Shown: one piece after another, positions 23,233-33,350 of the stretch | Position numbering within the stretch: position 1 is the stretch's first letter | Layout of the letters: every line of letters begins with the position of its first letter | Assembly (NCBI RefSeq): GCF_001039355.2 | Contig: NW_019776141.1 | Location: 1 to 64,000 of the forward strand | Source: Lingula anatina | Taxonomy: Eukaryota; Brachiopoda; Lingulata; Lingulida; Lingulidae | Length of the DNA: 64,000 nt | Reading direction: 5' to 3' | Made by a program: the position numbers and the translations under genes | The notes under the pieces: model-generated | The model's input: only the letters and a program-made list of their open reading frames with translations | Told to the model about the DNA's origin: nothing | The model's database searches: none

Positions 23233-25965
23233 ATGGCTAGACATCTTATGCATATAAATATAAACGGCCTTAGGGCAAAACAACAGCTACTCACTGAATA
23301 CATCGGGGAGCACAAACCCGACATAATATGTATCAATGAAACAAAACTATCAGACAAAGCTAAAATAAGATTTAGCGGATATGACATCATCCGACGCGAC
23401 CGAACCCCCCACGGAGGGGGGGTAGCCATGCTGATAAAAAAAGGCATCGAATACACGCCAATCACAACCACCAACTTGCTAACCGAAACGCTGGGTATAG
23501 AAACCTACAACAATAACAACTTGATAGCAATTATAGCGATGTACAACCCACCTAATATCGCACCTGAATGCAAGACATTCAAGCACTTCACCAACCAATA
23601 CAAACACTGTATATTCATAGGTGATCTCAATAGCAAACACGCCTACTACGGCTGCAAACGCACAAATGAAAATGGCCATGTCCTCTTTAACATTACAGAA
23701 GAACTTGAGCTAAATATTCTAAACGATCCAGCAGAAACTACTCACATAAATGCAAATGGAGGCACGGATATCTTAGACATGGCATTCGCTACAACTCCAT
23801 GTCTAAACAAAATTACAGACTGCCTTGTTGGAGACGACATCGGCAGCGACCATCTCCCACTACATATTAAACTGACCTCCAGCCAGAGTATATCACAAGT
23901 ACCCTCTGTGCTACGCAGAAACTACAACAATCTAGACTCAGAAAAATTCTCAACTCACATAAACAAGATGTTGGACACTTGTCCAGTCGCTTCTTCCAAG
24001 GAAGGCATCGATAAAGCATGCAATAACATCAGAAAGACAATAACAGAAGCACTAGACTTATCATGCCCTAAAGCAAAAGTACTTGAACATGCTTGGAGAG
24101 TTAGCGAAAAAACAATGAAACTAATCAAATTAAAAAGAAAAATGAGAAGACTAGCACAAAAGAAAGAGGGAAGCCTTTACAGAACACTGTACAATTATAC
24201 CAACAAAAAGGTGAAAGAAGCGATACAAAAAGAAAAAAGAGAAGCTTGGGAAAAAATCACCTCTGATCTAAATAATAGAAATATGGACAAAACTTTTTGG
24301 AACTCATTTAAACGCCTTACCGGGACTGGCAAAGCTAATGAAACCAACAAAAAACCTGTCGTGAAAGAAAACGGTGAAAAAACAACAAACGACTCCGAAA
24401 AGGCTAATGCTTTTGCCACTACCCTTAGCAAAATACACAATACACATGAAGGCAACATATTCGATGACAACTTTAAAAAAAGCGTTGAAAAATATGTATC
24501 AGATCACCACACTTTGTACAATATCCTTCAAAACCACACAACTGAAGAAGGTGACGAACACGAATCAGTGGCGGAAATCACAATTGCTGAAATAGAGAGC
24601 AACCTCAAAAAAACAAAAAATTCAGCTCCAGGAGAAGATGAAATCACTAACAACATCATCAAAATCTCACCACAATCACTAAAAAACAGACTCTGTGAGA
24701 TATACAATTCCTGTCTAGCGATTGGGTACTTCCCCACTGAATGGAAACAAGCCACGGGCATCATGCTGCCAAAACCGAACAAAGACCCCAGCATTACCAC
24801 CAACTACAGACCAATCAGCCTTCTCAGCTGCATTGGCAAATTATTTGAAAGAATTATTGCAACTAGATTAAAGAATAAAATAAAAGAAAACAACTCCTTC
24901 AATAAGTGGCAGAGAGCCTACTTGGAAAAAAAAGAAGGAATTGAACACGTAGTCAGACTAGTGGAAACAGCACAACTAGCCATGAATAAAAAGTGGGCCA
25001 CAGGTACAATCTTACTAGATGTGGAAAAAGCCTTTGACAGCGTGTGGCATGATGGACTGAAGTACAAACTTGGGCACTACAACATTCCAAACAAACTCGT
25101 GCGACTATTGTCTTCTTTTCTCAATGAAAGAGCAATAAAAGTTAGAGTGGGAACAACTGTCTCCAAACCAGTCAAGCTGAATGCAGGCACACCGCAAGGG
25201 TCAGTTCTCAGCCCTCTCCTCTTCATAATTTATGTGAATGACCTCCCCATCCACCCAACCAACAAAGTAGAGGCATCACAGTTTGCAGACGACCTTGGAC
25301 TATGGACTAGTGCCAAGAGCTCGAAAGCCCTCGAGATAAGACTGAACTCTGCATTAAGAGACTTAGAGCTGTGGTGCTCTCTATGGCGCATCAAGCTGAA
25401 CGCACAGAAAACTCAACTAGTGGTGTTTCACAACAGAAAAATTGAAATACAACCTGAAATCCACCTTTTTGGGGAGAAGGTCAAGCAAGTAAAAGAAGCC
25501 ACTCTACTAGGCATAACCCTCGACCAGAAACTGACTCTGAAAAAACACGTGGAAAACCTGACAACTAGAGCAAGACAAAGAACCAACCTCTTAGCAAGAC
25601 TGAGAGGCACCAACTGGGGAGCATCAAGCTCCACCCTGCTCAGAGTGTACAATACTTTCATACGCCCAATACTCGAATACGGAGCTGTTATTCTCGCAAC
25701 CACCAGCAAGTCAAGACTAAAGGAAATGCAAAAAGTACAGAACAAAGCACTCCGAATAGCTTTGAAAATGCCCCAGCACACCAAAATTGAATATCTACAT
25801 GAAAAAGCGAGAATGGAAATGATATCAACCCGACTTCACCATCTGGGTAAAGAAACACTAAAACGACTCGCCAACAGCTGCCTAATGGAAGAGCTGTTAA
25901 CACAAAGACAACTGTTGCAAAAAAGTGCCAGCAAAACACTACTAGGACATTACCAACAGCCCTAA
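23233..25965 (+). CDS. LINE ORF2: endonuclease-reverse transcriptase
   Basis: 910-aa polyprotein that nicks target DNA and copies the element RNA in place. Residues 1-215 are an AP-type endonuclease: HININGLRA, INETKL, GDLNSKH (about 129-135), GGTDILDMAF and GSDHLPLHI (about 205). The RT core runs from about 470 to 760, with NYRPISLLSCIGKLFERII (about 522), DVEKAFDSVWHDGL, GTPQGSVLSPLLF and the catalytic QFADDLGLW (about 682). It has no RNase H and no C-terminal knuckle of the type seen in the spacer fragments. All catalytic motifs are intact with no stop, so this copy could be active or very young. From about 25240 onward it is almost identical to the other two copies, whereas upstream it is highly diverged from them. 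Confidence 0.95.
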   Translation: MARHLMHININGLRAKQQLLTEYIGEHKPDIICINETKLSDKAKIRFSGYDIIRRDRTPHGGGVAMLIKKGIEYTPITTTNLLTETLGIETYNNNNLIAIIAMYNPPNIAPECKTFKHFTNQYKHCIFIGDLNSKHAYYGCKRTNENGHVLFNITEELELNILNDPAETTHINANGGTDILDMAFATTPCLNKITDCLVGDDIGSDHLPLHIKLTSSQSISQVPSVLRRNYNNLDSEKFSTHINKMLDTCPVASSKEGIDKACNNIRKTITEALDLSCPKAKVLEHAWRVSEKTMKLIKLKRKMRRLAQKKEGSLYRTLYNYTNKKVKEAIQKEKREAWEKITSDLNNRNMDKTFWNSFKRLTGTGKANETNKKPVVKENGEKTTNDSEKANAFATTLSKIHNTHEGNIFDDNFKKSVEKYVSDHHTLYNILQNHTTEEGDEHESVAEITIAEIESNLKKTKNSAPGEDEITNNIIKISPQSLKNRLCEIYNSCLAIGYFPTEWKQATGIMLPKPNKDPSITTNYRPISLLSCIGKLFERIIATRLKNKIKENNSFNKWQRAYLEKKEGIEHVVRLVETAQLAMNKKWATGTILLDVEKAFDSVWHDGLKYKLGHYNIPNKLVRLLSSFLNERAIKVRVGTTVSKPVKLNAGTPQGSVLSPLLFIIYVNDLPIHPTNKVEASQFADDLGLWTSAKSSKALEIRLNSALRDLELWCSLWRIKLNAQKTQLVVFHNRKIEIQPEIHLFGEKVKQVKEATLLGITLDQKLTLKKHVENLTTRARQRTNLLARLRGTNWGASSSTLLRVYNTFIRPILEYGAVILATTSKSRLKEMQKVQNKALRIALKMPQHTKIEYLHEKARMEMISTRLHHLGKETLKRLANSCLMEELLTQRQLLQKSASKTLLGHYQQP

Positions 25966-26001
25966 ATTACATATAAGGGTCTTCACAAAAACCCTCGAAT
26001 A

Positions 26002-26020
26002 TAGGCACCAAAAATGCCTA
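26002..26020 (+). other. LINE 3' UTR hairpin
   Basis: TAGGCA-CCAAAAA-TGCCTA, a perfect 6-bp stem with a 7-nt loop, identical in the other two copies (30071-30089 and 40467-40485). Candidate recognition structure for the element's own RT. Confidence 0.6.
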
Positions 26021-26062
26021 CATGTGGAGAAGAAGTAAAACAAAACAGCTATCTTACAATCC

Positions 26063-26101
<39 letters not shown>

Positions 26102-26103
26102 TT
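26063..26103. repeat. (TTTA)n tract at LINE copy 1 3' end
   Basis: About ten TTTA units; copy 2 has about five and copy 3 about seven at the same place. Confidence 0.9.
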
Positions 26104-26220
26104 TCCTCACCAGCGTCCCAAAGGCAAGTAAGAGGGTTGAAAGAAGCCGTGGTCACAAGACCTCGGACTTCGTAACTTCCCTGTCGGCTACGCCGACGAA
26201 CTTATATTCAAGGCGATTAA

Positions 26221-27663
26221 GCGGTGTCATCTTGATGATGGCGTTTGTTATTTCATCTTCCCCTGGAGCGGTGTTCTTAGTTTGCTTTAGGTTCGTCTCT
26301 ATTTCTTCAACGGAGATTGGTGACACTGACTCGTGCTCGTCTCCACTTTCGATGGTAGGATGGGGAAGGGGGTTGAACAGTGTGCTGTTTTTATTCACAT
26401 AGTTCTCCACACATTTTTTGAAATTATCATCGAAGATGTTTCCTTCGTGTGTGTTGTGGATTTTTCCAAGGGTTGTGGCGAAGGCTTTGGCCTTTTCATC
26501 ATTGTTAGTGGTCAGACTGCCGTCTTCTTTTAGCACCTGTTTTTCTCGACCGCTTTTTTTTGTTCTTCCTGTGCCTGTGAGTGATTTGAATGTTTGCCAA
26601 AAGTTTTTGTCCATTTTTTGGCTGTTTAAACTGGATGTTGCGTTTTCCCAGGATGCTTGTTTTTCCTGGATGATGGCTGATTTTACTCGCTTAGTCATGT
26701 AATTGTACATAACTTTGTAGAAACTACCCTCTTTCTTTTGGCTAAGTCTTCTGAGTTTTCTTTCTAGCTTGATTAGCTTGAGGGTTTCGTTGCTAACCCT
26801 CCAAACATTTTCACGCACCCGTGTTTTTGGACATGCTAAGTCTAGAGCTTTGCTTAATGTGTCAGTAACGTTGTCGCACGCCTGATCTATGTTGTGTATG
26901 TTTGTGGATATTGGTGCGACATTCAGGTTGTAATTTATTGCATTATCGAAGGCGACCGTGTTAAGTTTTCTGATGCATCTTTTCAGTATCTCTGTCTCTG
27001 TAGCGATGTTTATGTTGCTTGTTAGTTTCACATGCAAAGGAAGATGATCACTTCCTACGTCTTCGCCGACGTAGCATTCAGAGATTTTGGATAAAGTGGG
27101 CTGCGTTGCGAAAGCCATGTCAAGTATGTCAGTGCTACCAAGTGGGGACATGTGCGTTGTTTCGTTCATGTCATTGAGAATTGTTAGCTCAAGATCTTCA
27201 CTTATGTCAAACAATATGTGCCCATTCTCGTTAAATTTTTTGCACCCGAAGTATCTGTGCTTGCTGTTAAGATCTCCCATGAACAGACAGTGGGTATATT
27301 GTTTTGTGAAGAAACTGAATACTTCTTTGCTTGGATTAGTATTTGGAGGGTTGTATATTTCGACAATAGCAGTTTTACATTTCTGTATACTGATCTGAAT
27401 ACTCAGCACTTCGGCTGTCAGATTGTCTGTTTTTATGTCTTGGCAAGGTAGGCCTTTTTTACTAAAATGGCCACGCCTCCTCCTCGTGAGTTTCTATCTT
27501 TTCTGGTCATATCATACCCTTTGAAGGATATTTTTGATTTCTCACTAAGTTTGGTCTCATTTAAGAGAACCACGTCTGGTTTGTGTTCTGATAAGTATTC
27601 TACGAGGAGCTGTTTGTGTGCTCTGAGGCCATTTATATTGATATGAATTATGTGAGTCATCAT
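26221..27663 (-). pseudogene. LINE ORF2 5' half, inverted
   Basis: The minus strand encodes the endonuclease (MTHIIHININGLRAHKQLL, GDLNSKH, GSDHLPLHV) and the linker up to APGEDEITNAIIKMTP, where the inverted segment ends. A frameshift lies in an A run (six A where seven keep the frame) after GGGVAILVKK. That splits it into 27433-27663 and 26221-27409. Closest to copy 3, far from copy 1. Confidence 0.9.
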
Positions 27664-27719
27664 TGTTTTCTTAGAAGTTCGCTTTCTTTGTTGTTATTAT
27701 TTCTTACTTGAAAGCCACG

Positions 27720-28692
27720 CTATGAATAATTTTCGCCGTCAATTTTTTCTTTATAAGTTGAAGTGACTGCTTCAGCAATGTCTTTGCATATGTCACTTTC
27801 ATTGATTTGAATTTTCAGTCTTTTAGATGTGATTTTCATGAGGGCTTTAGCCAGACAGATGGCTAGTTTGATGGCATCATTGACACTTTTTGGGTTTGCA
27901 CTTTTTATTGCTTCTTTTGATTGTTTCTTTTGCTCAACGATTGCTTCCTTTTGGAAGACTTTGCAGCCTTTATATGATGAGTGGTGGGCTCCTTGACAGT
28001 TGACACATTTTTTGCTGTCAGATACGCAATCTTTATAGTTGTGCTCACCACCACAGTTTTTGCAGGCTTCAGGTGATTCGCACTGTTTAGCAAGGTGGCC
28101 AAATTTTTGGCACTTGAAGCACTGAGTAAGATCTGATTTTGCTGGTGTGTAATCTAGAGCAAAGTATTTTTGGTGTGCTAGAGTTATGCCATTTTTTAGA
28201 AACTGTTGTTTCTGCTGTTGGTCATTGCATTTAACCTTGACTTTGTGTATAGCTTTATTAGTTTGGTTGCTGTGCATGCGAAAAGCTGCAAGCTTTAGTT
28301 CATCTGAAATTTCTTTGTCAGTGACCTTTGGTGATATATTTTTAATCACAATGAACAGGTTTTCTTTGTTTTCTCGGTTTTTATTTTCTGATGTTTTTCT
28401 TATTGTTGTCCCTTTCAGGGCCCCTGAATTAACGTTTAGCTGAAGAATTTTCTCAGCTGATTTTTCGTCTTGGGCAAAGATGAGGGTGTGACCTCTTTTT
28501 GTCTTGACTGTTTTGAATATCTTAACATCATTGCCTACTACTCTACGTAGGGCTAGAGGGTTGTCAGCAATGCTGCTGGGTAGGTTTTCTAGTAGTATTG
28601 GTCTTGGTTTTGGGGATTTGGAGTACTTCTCCTTTTTAGGAGGGACTTTCGTCCATTCCTCCACTTCTCCATTACTTGTGGGGTCCTGAAAA
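27720..28692 (-). pseudogene. LINE ORF1, inverted and 5'-truncated
   Basis: From the stem-loop-like FQDPTS segment to the C-terminus, it contains both RRM-like domains and all three CCHC knuckles (CFKCQKFGHLAKQC, CKNCGGEHNYKDC, CVNCQGAHHSSYKGC). A one-base insertion near the end replaces the final IIHNVAF residues by a premature stop. The apparent open frame continues past 28692 into the sense half as an antisense run and is not part of ORF1. Confidence 0.88.
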
Positions 28693-30034
28693 CCGCTCCA
28701 GGGGAAGATGAAATAACAAACGCCATCATCAAGATGACACCGCACACTCTGAAAATGAGACTGTGCAATATCTTTAACGCCTGCTTGACGATTGGATATT
28801 TTCCAACAAAATGGAAGCAAGCTACAGGCATCATGCTTCCGAAGCCAGGAAAAAACCTCAAAATAACCACTAACTACAGGCCAATCAGTCATCTAAGTTG
28901 TCTCGGAAAACTACTTGAAAGAATCTTAGCCACCAGACTGAAAAATACGCTAAAAGCTTCCAATGCCTTTAACAAATGGCAAAGAGCGTACCTTGAGGAA
29001 AAAGAAGGAATAGAACATGTCCTTAGACTGGTAGAGACAGCAAAACTAGCAATACAGAAAAAGTGGGCCACAGGAACCATCCTGCTGGACGTAGAAAAAG
29101 CTTTCGACAGTGTGTGGCACGATGGACTGAGATACAAATTGGCTCATCACAATCTACCTTGCAAATTAACAAGAATACTATCATCCTTCCTAAATGAAAG
29201 AAAGATAAAAGTGAAGGTAGAAACGAGTATCTCAGATCCTGTCCGACTAAACGCAGGAACACCACAGGGATCAGTCCTCAGCCCCCTCCTATTCATACTA
29301 TATGTCAATGACCTCCCCATCCACCCAGCCAACAAAGTAGAAGCCTCACAATTTGCAGACGACCTTGGACTATGGACTAGTGCCAAGAGCTCGAAAGCCC
29401 TCGAGATAAGACTGAACTCTGCATTAAGAGACTTAGAGCTGTGGTGCTCTCTGCAGCGTATCAAGCTGAACGCACAGAAAACTCAACTAGTGGTGTTTTA
29501 CAACAGAAAAATTGAAATACAACCTGAAATCCACCTTTTTGGGGAGAAGGTCAAGCAAGTAAAAGAAGCCACTCTACTAGGCATACCCTCGACCAGAAAC
29601 TGACTCTGAAAAAACACGTGGAAAACCTGACAACTAGAGCAAGACAAAGAACCAACCTCTTAGCAAGACTGAGAGGCACCAACTGGGGAGCATCAAGCTC
29701 CACCCTGCTCAGAGTGTACAATACTTTCATACGCCCAATACTCGAATACGGAGCTGTTATTCTCGCAACCACCAGCAAGTCAAGACTAAAAGAAATGCAA
29801 AAAGTACAGAACAAAGCACTCCGAATACCTTTGAAAATGCCCCAGCACACCAAAATTGAATATCTACATGAAAAAGCGAGAATGGAAATGATATCAACCC
29901 GACTTCACCATCTGGGTAAAGAAACACTAAAACGACTCGCCAACAGCTGCCTAATGGAAGAGCTGTTAACACAAAGACAACTGTTGCAAAAAAGTGCCAG
30001 CAAAACACTACTAGGACATTACCAACAGCCCTAA
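28693..30034 (+). pseudogene. LINE ORF2 3' half (RT), sense orientation
   Basis: The RT core starts at APGEDEITN and contains NYRPISHLSCLGKLLERIL, GTPQGSVLSPLLF and QFADDLGLW. One A is missing near 29586 (GGCATACCC for GGCATAACCC) and shifts the frame, giving two open pieces (28734-29603 and 29618-30034). The last part is nearly identical to copies 1 and 3. Confidence 0.9.
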
Positions 30035-30151
30035 ATTACATATAAGGGTCTTCACAAAAACCCTCGAATATAGGCACCAAAAATGCCTACATGTGGAGAA
30101 GAAGTAAAACAAAACAGCTATCTTACAATCCTTATTTATTTATTTATTTAT

Positions 30152-30268
30152 TTCCTCACCAGCGTCCCAAAGGCAAGTAAGAGGGTTGAAAGAAGCCGTG
30201 GTCACAAGCCTTCGGACTTCGTAACTTCCCTGTCGGCTACGCCGACGAACTTATATTCAAGGCGATTA
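30152..30268 (+). repeat. 117-bp sequence following LINE tails, second occurrence
   Basis: The same sequence, with two or three differences, follows copy 1 at 26104-26220. It starts TCCTCACCAGCG and ends GGCGATTAA, and contains the palindromic TCGGC-TAC-GCCGA. It is either the distal 3' UTR of the LINE or a very long target-site duplication. Confidence 0.85.
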
Positions 30269-30269
30269 A

Positions 30270-30617
<348 letters not shown>

Positions 30618-30644
30618 GCAAACTTCTCATTGAGACAAACAAAC

Positions 30645-30660
30645 GGTCCTTTTCAGGACC
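30645..30660 (+). promoter_or_regulatory. Histone 3' stem-loop (H4)
   Basis: Perfect GGTCCT-TTTC-AGGACC, with AATGAAAAGCTATGCC downstream. Confidence 0.95.
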
Positions 30661-33006
30661 AACAAATATCAATGAAAAGCTATGCCAATAAGGTCGAATT
30701 ATTAGACGTCTGCTGGCCACTATATGAGCATCCCCGAATAAAAACAAAACCTATTATATTGGAACCTATAGCTTGTGCGTCTGTTTAACTCATTATTTTA
30801 CATACGCCTTTTAATCGTTTCAAAATAAATTCAAAGTTTTAGGCGAACAAGTCCCCCGTGTAATAGCAACAATGTACACAGATGCCTAATCTACCCTGAG
30901 AGAAAGTACAGTAAAGATAGCTTGCTCACTATACCTTTTCGTGTGTTGGCTTTACAGTGCGGTATTGCTGATGTGGGCTATATACTGCACAGAAAGCTCT
31001 TTTTGGTCTGAAAAGCTGTAAGCCACTTTCTACTAGACTGTCGTCATCAATAAAAGAAAAAAGTACTATTTCATACTCTCGATACGGCTTTTCAATGATC
31101 ACTGACAGATCTCCCGTAGAAAAAAATCAACTTACGCTTTTGCAACGAACTTCTAGGTGTACATACTAGACCAAAGATGTGATAAAAACTCTATCCAGAA
31201 GTTTAGGGAAAGATTCAGGGACAGAATAACACAAGAATGACAGAGAGAGAGAGAGAGAAATAACCAACACCAAGTCCAAATTGCAATTTTATTGTCAATA
31301 CAAGAACAAATATGTGAAGGAAAGATAGCTTAGATACAATTAAAGATAGAGATAAATACACCACTTTAACTCGATTCCGCATAAGTGCACACAACCTATA
31401 GGTATGGAAACAGGTAGACATGAAAGAATTTCTCAAGCAGAGAGAATTTGCAAAAAGTGTGATTCTGGGAAAATAGAAGATGAAATCCATTTCCTAGTGT
31501 CTTGCCCTCTTTATGCAGATCTCCGATATGATCTTTATTCACTGTACAAAAGACAATATAGTAACTTTGAGCATCTTACCAGAATGGATAAATTTATAAC
31601 ACTAATGACTGGTTAGAAGAATGAACATATATGGCCACTTAGGCTCTGCCAAATATGTTTTGCTTTTTTTCTTACAAGTAGTCATACTATATCACTATGT
31701 AAAATAATTGATATTTATTTATAATTGCATTCCTATAGTACATTTTCATCTACCATGATGTAGATGCATACGATGCAATGAATAAAGCAAAGCATATATA
31801 TGAAAACAAGCCGGCAATACCGAAATCTAGAGCTTAAGGTGGCCTAATCCCAATCCAGTCAGCTTCATGCTATGTCAGCAAATTGAGCTGGGTACAATGG
31901 ATCGTCATCAGCAATAAGTGCTAAGGTAACCACTTACAACAGATAATAAATCGCCCTGGGTAGGGTGAATCTATCTATTAAAAGTAGACTCTTACCTGTC
32001 GCAAAACAAACTCAACATAAAAGAGAACATCCTGAGATTTCAAGCCTCTAAGCTACTACTATTCTTGACAAAACCATTGACTACCTTATAACAGAATTGA
32101 TTTCGTTTAACAAATCGTTCAATGCAATCATTAAGCAATCAAACACGGTCCATTTCAAGGAGAGGAGACAAGATTTCACTTAATTTTCACCAACTAAACA
32201 ATCATTAATTAATTGATAATGCTGTTATTGTGAAATCTAATTCTGTCTTAGCAAAGTTAAGTAAACTGACAGAGCCCATGAAATAATCTATAACGAAATT
32301 TTGATATCTTATTCAGTACAAACAGAATGGAAGAAAATCACGGTGAAATTGTCTTTAAAAAAAAAAAAAAAAAAAAGCTATTATTTCCTTTTTATTGATT
32401 TTAAAATTTGTCTTTCTTGTTGTAGATGTTATTCATAATAATATTGTCAACTGTGCTGAAGTGCATGCTTAAGGCACTTTATTTTTAAGAGAGAATTTTT
32501 TAAAAGTATTTTATCTGCCACTAAAACCATAGTAGCTCCAATGTCCTGTAGCTGCTAACAAATAATCAAATAAAAACTCCAGAATACACAGTGATTTCAC
32601 CTAATTTAAATGCATTTGTCAACATATTGTATGTGAAAATAAAAAAAGTAAAGCGTGTGCTAATCAGCAGTGTAATACATAACAATTAAGTAATATTTCC
32701 ACTTGTTACTGTAGATTACGTATATTATGTCTTTCAAATTCAATTGTGTGCCGGGGATCATCAAGGCCTCCACTTTTCAAACAGCTGATAATTTACTTAT
32801 TGGTTTAGATGTTGAGAAACATGCCCACAATGAGAGCAGAGACAATGCTATACTGTGTAAATAAAAGATTGTAGAATGCAAAACGAATTCTTCTATGTCA
32901 GAGTGTAGGGATTCTTGTGCGTGTGTGAACATGCACATTTCTTGTTTGTTATCACGTGTATGTCTTATAATAACATTTGGTATAGCTTTCCTGGAAAGAT
33001 ATGGTT
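30661..33006. repeat. H4-H2B spacer, inverted copy, with LINE fragment
   Basis: From about 32200 it is the reverse complement of the H2B-H4 spacer at 13.6-15.1 kb. 30661-31230 and 31810-32200 hold no recognised gene. A (GA)n run lies at 31240-31257, next to the LINE fragment of 31265-31800. Confidence 0.7.
31265..31800 (+). pseudogene. 5'-truncated LINE end with zinc knuckle
   Basis: An open stretch (31404-31616) reads METGRHERISQAERICKKC, then KIEDEIHFLVSCPLYADLRY, the CX2C...HX4C C-terminal knuckle. It is followed by a short 3' UTR with the hairpin words TACCATGATGTAGATGCATACG and the end AATGAATAAAGCA. The 3' ends of the fragments at 46.9 kb and 50.45 kb also carry AATAAAG close to their ends. 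This is a family different from the three large LINEs, whose ORF2 lacks this knuckle. Confidence 0.7.
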
Positions 33007-33022
33007 GGTCCTGAAAAGGACC
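33007..33022 (-). promoter_or_regulatory. Histone 3' stem-loop (H2B)
   Basis: Minus-strand GGTCCT-TTTC-AGGACC downstream of the partial H2B. Confidence 0.93.
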
Positions 33023-33049
33023 GTTTGTGTAAATCACCGACTTGCTGAT

Positions 33050-33349
<300 letters not shown>

Positions 33350-33350
33350 N

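Larger units (their letters stand above)
21687..26220 (+). mobile_element. LINE copy 1 (Jockey-like), coding-competent ORF2
   Basis: The order is ORF1 (from the gap), an A-rich inter-ORF gap, ORF2 and a 3' UTR. The 3' UTR carries two hairpins: AGGG...CCCT near 25976-25994 and TAGGCA-(7 nt)-TGCCTA at 26002-26020. A (TTTA)n tract runs from about 26063 to 26103. A further 117 bp ending GGCGATTAA also follows copy 2, so the true 3' end is either the TTTA tract or GGCGATTAA. There is no RNase H domain. RT and ORF1 motifs fit the Jockey group; no search was possible. Confidence 0.9.
26221..30268. mobile_element. LINE copy 2, twin-primed with inverted 5' half
   Basis: 26221-28692 is LINE sequence on the minus strand, equivalent to 36671-39138 of copy 3. 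28693-30268 is LINE sequence on the plus strand, from the equivalent of about 39088 to the 3' end. About 50 bp are present in both halves. This layout (internal priming site next to the left flank, 5'-truncated end in the middle, sense 3' half with tail on the right) is the signature of twin priming during target-primed reverse transcription. It directly abuts copy 1 on the left and an H4 gene on the right. It is dead because of the inversion plus point indels. Confidence 0.9.
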
